Assembly: GCA_035627835.1 (NCBI GenBank)
Contig: DASPKX010000106.1
Span: 1 to 5,748 of the forward strand
DNA length: 5,748 nucleotides
DNA from: DASPKX01 sp035627835
GTDB lineage: Bacteria > Verrucomicrobiota > Verrucomicrobiia > Limisphaerales > SXQI01
Reading direction: 5' to 3'
Part shown: one piece after another, positions 4,765-5,748 of the stretch
How positions within the stretch are numbered: the first letter of the stretch is position 1
How the letters are laid out: each line of letters starts with the position of its first letter
The notes under the pieces: generated by a model
The model's database searches: none
What the model was told of the DNA's origin: nothing
Seen by the model: the letters and a program-made list of their open reading frames with translations, nothing else
Made by a program: the position numbers and the translations under genes

Positions 4765-5748
4765 TTAATCTAAAACTTCGAAGGCGCCTTTGACGATGAT
4801 GGCGGTGTGGTCGTTGCGCATGTAATGGCTGTCGAATTTGCCGCCGACCCCATTTTGAAAGTTGAGGTCGATGTCGTGGTAGTCGCCGGTGAAGTCCCCG
4901 GGGCCTTCGTAGAAAAGTTGCAGGCGCGCAGTGTTCGGGCCGGTGCGCTCGTAGGTGTAGGAGCCGGAGGCTTGCTCGTCGTTGTCGGTGTCGTGAAAGC
5001 GTCCGTCGGGAGTGAAGGTGTAGTAATGGGTTTGGCCAGAGGTGCCGGTGGTGGTCCATTCGCGCGTGCCGGCCAGGCGCACGGCGGTGAGGTCCGGCAG
5101 CGCCAGGGTTTCGCCCGCGGTCACGAAGCGGCGGAGTTTGCCGATGGGCTTCGCGGTCTCACCTTCGAGTTCCATCCACTCGCCGGAATGAGGTTTGTTA
5201 AGCTTCAGTTTCCAAGTGCGTTTCTTCCCGTCGTGCTCAACGGTGAGCGTGCAGGAGTTTTGGCCGCGCTCGTAACTGAGGAGAGCGCCGGAGCCGAGGA
5301 CCGCCCCGTTGCTGCGAAGCTCCCATTTATCGCCGCGGAGAATGAGTGAGACCAGATCGCCGCCGCTGAACTGAAGATGATAAATCGCGTCAGGCTCTTG
5401 CGGCGCCACAGTGACGGTTCGAAGGTTGAGCTGAATATGGCCGCCGACCGAACCGATCGCGCCCACCGCGATGCGGTACTCGGTGTCTTTGACAGCGTCA
5501 AAAGCGAGCATGCGGGTATCTGCCTGGCCCTGGGTGACGCGTGTGAGCGCGCTCAGTTGCTGGCCGGTGTAAACGGCCATGGCAGTGGGGAAGTAGGCGC
5601 CGATAGAATCAATGACGACAGGGGAGGTGACAGGCGCGCGCCACTTGAACCAGATGGTGCGCTCAGCACTGCATTCAGCGGAGTGCGGCGGTTCGTTCGG
5701 CTCACGTGTGGCGAGCAATGTCCAGCTCTCGGCCGAATCCAGGGTTCC
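4765..5748 (-). CDS. C-terminal part of a protein with a PPC-like beta-sandwich domain and two beta-rich repeats (5' end outside window)
   Basis: The frame is open from the right edge (GTLDSAESWT...) to TAA at 4765-4767: 327 residues with the N-terminus missing. Starting at the TTG at 5718 would cut into the first domain, so I treat it as internal. Residues 1-113 have the pattern of secreted beta-sandwich (PPC-like) domains: ATREPNEPPH (13-22), TIWFKWRAPV (31-40), VVIDSIGAYFPTAMAVYTG (44-62), SALTRV (66-71), YRIAVGAIGSVGGHIQLNLR (91-110). Residues of about 122-195 and 215-310 are two beta-rich blocks that resemble each other (LLSYERGQNSCTLTV and SYTYERTGPNTARLQL). No catalytic motif is visible, and the end shows no sorting signal I recognise. 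Such domains usually occur in exported, often large, modular proteins; binding or structural roles are plausible, but the function is unknown. The next gene downstream (M48) is 312 bp away, so an operon is not evident. Confidence 0.75.
   Translation of the reverse strand, partial: GTLDSAESWTLLATREPNEPPHSAECSAERTIWFKWRAPVTSPVVIDSIGAYFPTAMAVYTGQQLSALTRVTQGQADTRMLAFDAVKDTEYRIAVGAIGSVGGHIQLNLRTVTVAPQEPDAIYHLQFSGGDLVSLILRGDKWELRSNGAVLGSGALLSYERGQNSCTLTVEHDGKKRTWKLKLNKPHSGEWMELEGETAKPIGKLRRFVTAGETLALPDLTAVRLAGTREWTTTGTSGQTHYYTFTPDGRFHDTDNDEQASGSYTYERTGPNTARLQLFYEGPGDFTGDYHDIDLNFQNGVGGKFDSHYMRNDHTAIIVKGAFEVLD

Noticed and set aside
4807..5349. A 180-codon plus-strand open frame rich in Val, Gly and Ala.
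   Set aside because: It is antisense to the beta-sandwich protein and has low-complexity composition typical of a shadow frame.

Overview
The window looks like chromosomal DNA from a GC-rich, Gram-negative-type bacterium, most likely of the phylum Verrucomicrobiota. This is an inference. It rests on the EPNEPPH...WFKW beta-sandwich domain in the rightmost gene, the M48-peptidase architecture, and GC-rich intergenic repeats of a style I associate with that phylum (CGAAG and CGCAGAT nonamers, a GAGCGTGACGCTC motif, a GCCCGGTC/GACCGGGC hairpin). Nothing in the window is a marker gene, so the phylum call is moderate at best.

All recognisable genes are on the minus strand. Read in the direction of transcription (right to left) they are: (1) 5748-4765, the C-terminal 327 residues of a protein with a secreted-type beta-sandwich domain followed by two similar C-terminal beta-rich blocks; (2) 4452-2552, an M48 zinc metallopeptidase with N-terminal membrane segments and C-terminal TPR-like helices, broken by a -1 frameshift near 4168; (3) 2203-1292, a secreted endonuclease/exonuclease/phosphatase (EEP) superfamily protein; (4) 1193-1, a secreted neutral-ceramidase-family protein that runs off the left edge.

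The two large gaps (4453-4764 and 2204-2551) hold no gene but are rich in repeats. Each contains a copy of the same composite element in the same orientation (A, 2278-2435; B, 4558-4748), so the M48 gene is bracketed by direct repeats. In gene orientation each copy begins shortly after the stop codon of the upstream gene.

The EEP and ceramidase-family genes are only 98 bp apart and both have signal peptides, so they may form a unit for breaking down phosphodiester or sphingolipid-like material outside the cytoplasm. Both show substitutions at expected catalytic positions, so substrate and activity are open. I see no RNA gene, CRISPR array, insertion-sequence transposase, phage gene or defence system, and no clear case for a wholly new multi-gene system. 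The points most worth following are the frameshift inside a perfect GC hairpin, the catalytic substitutions in the EEP/ceramidase pair, and the composite intergenic repeats.
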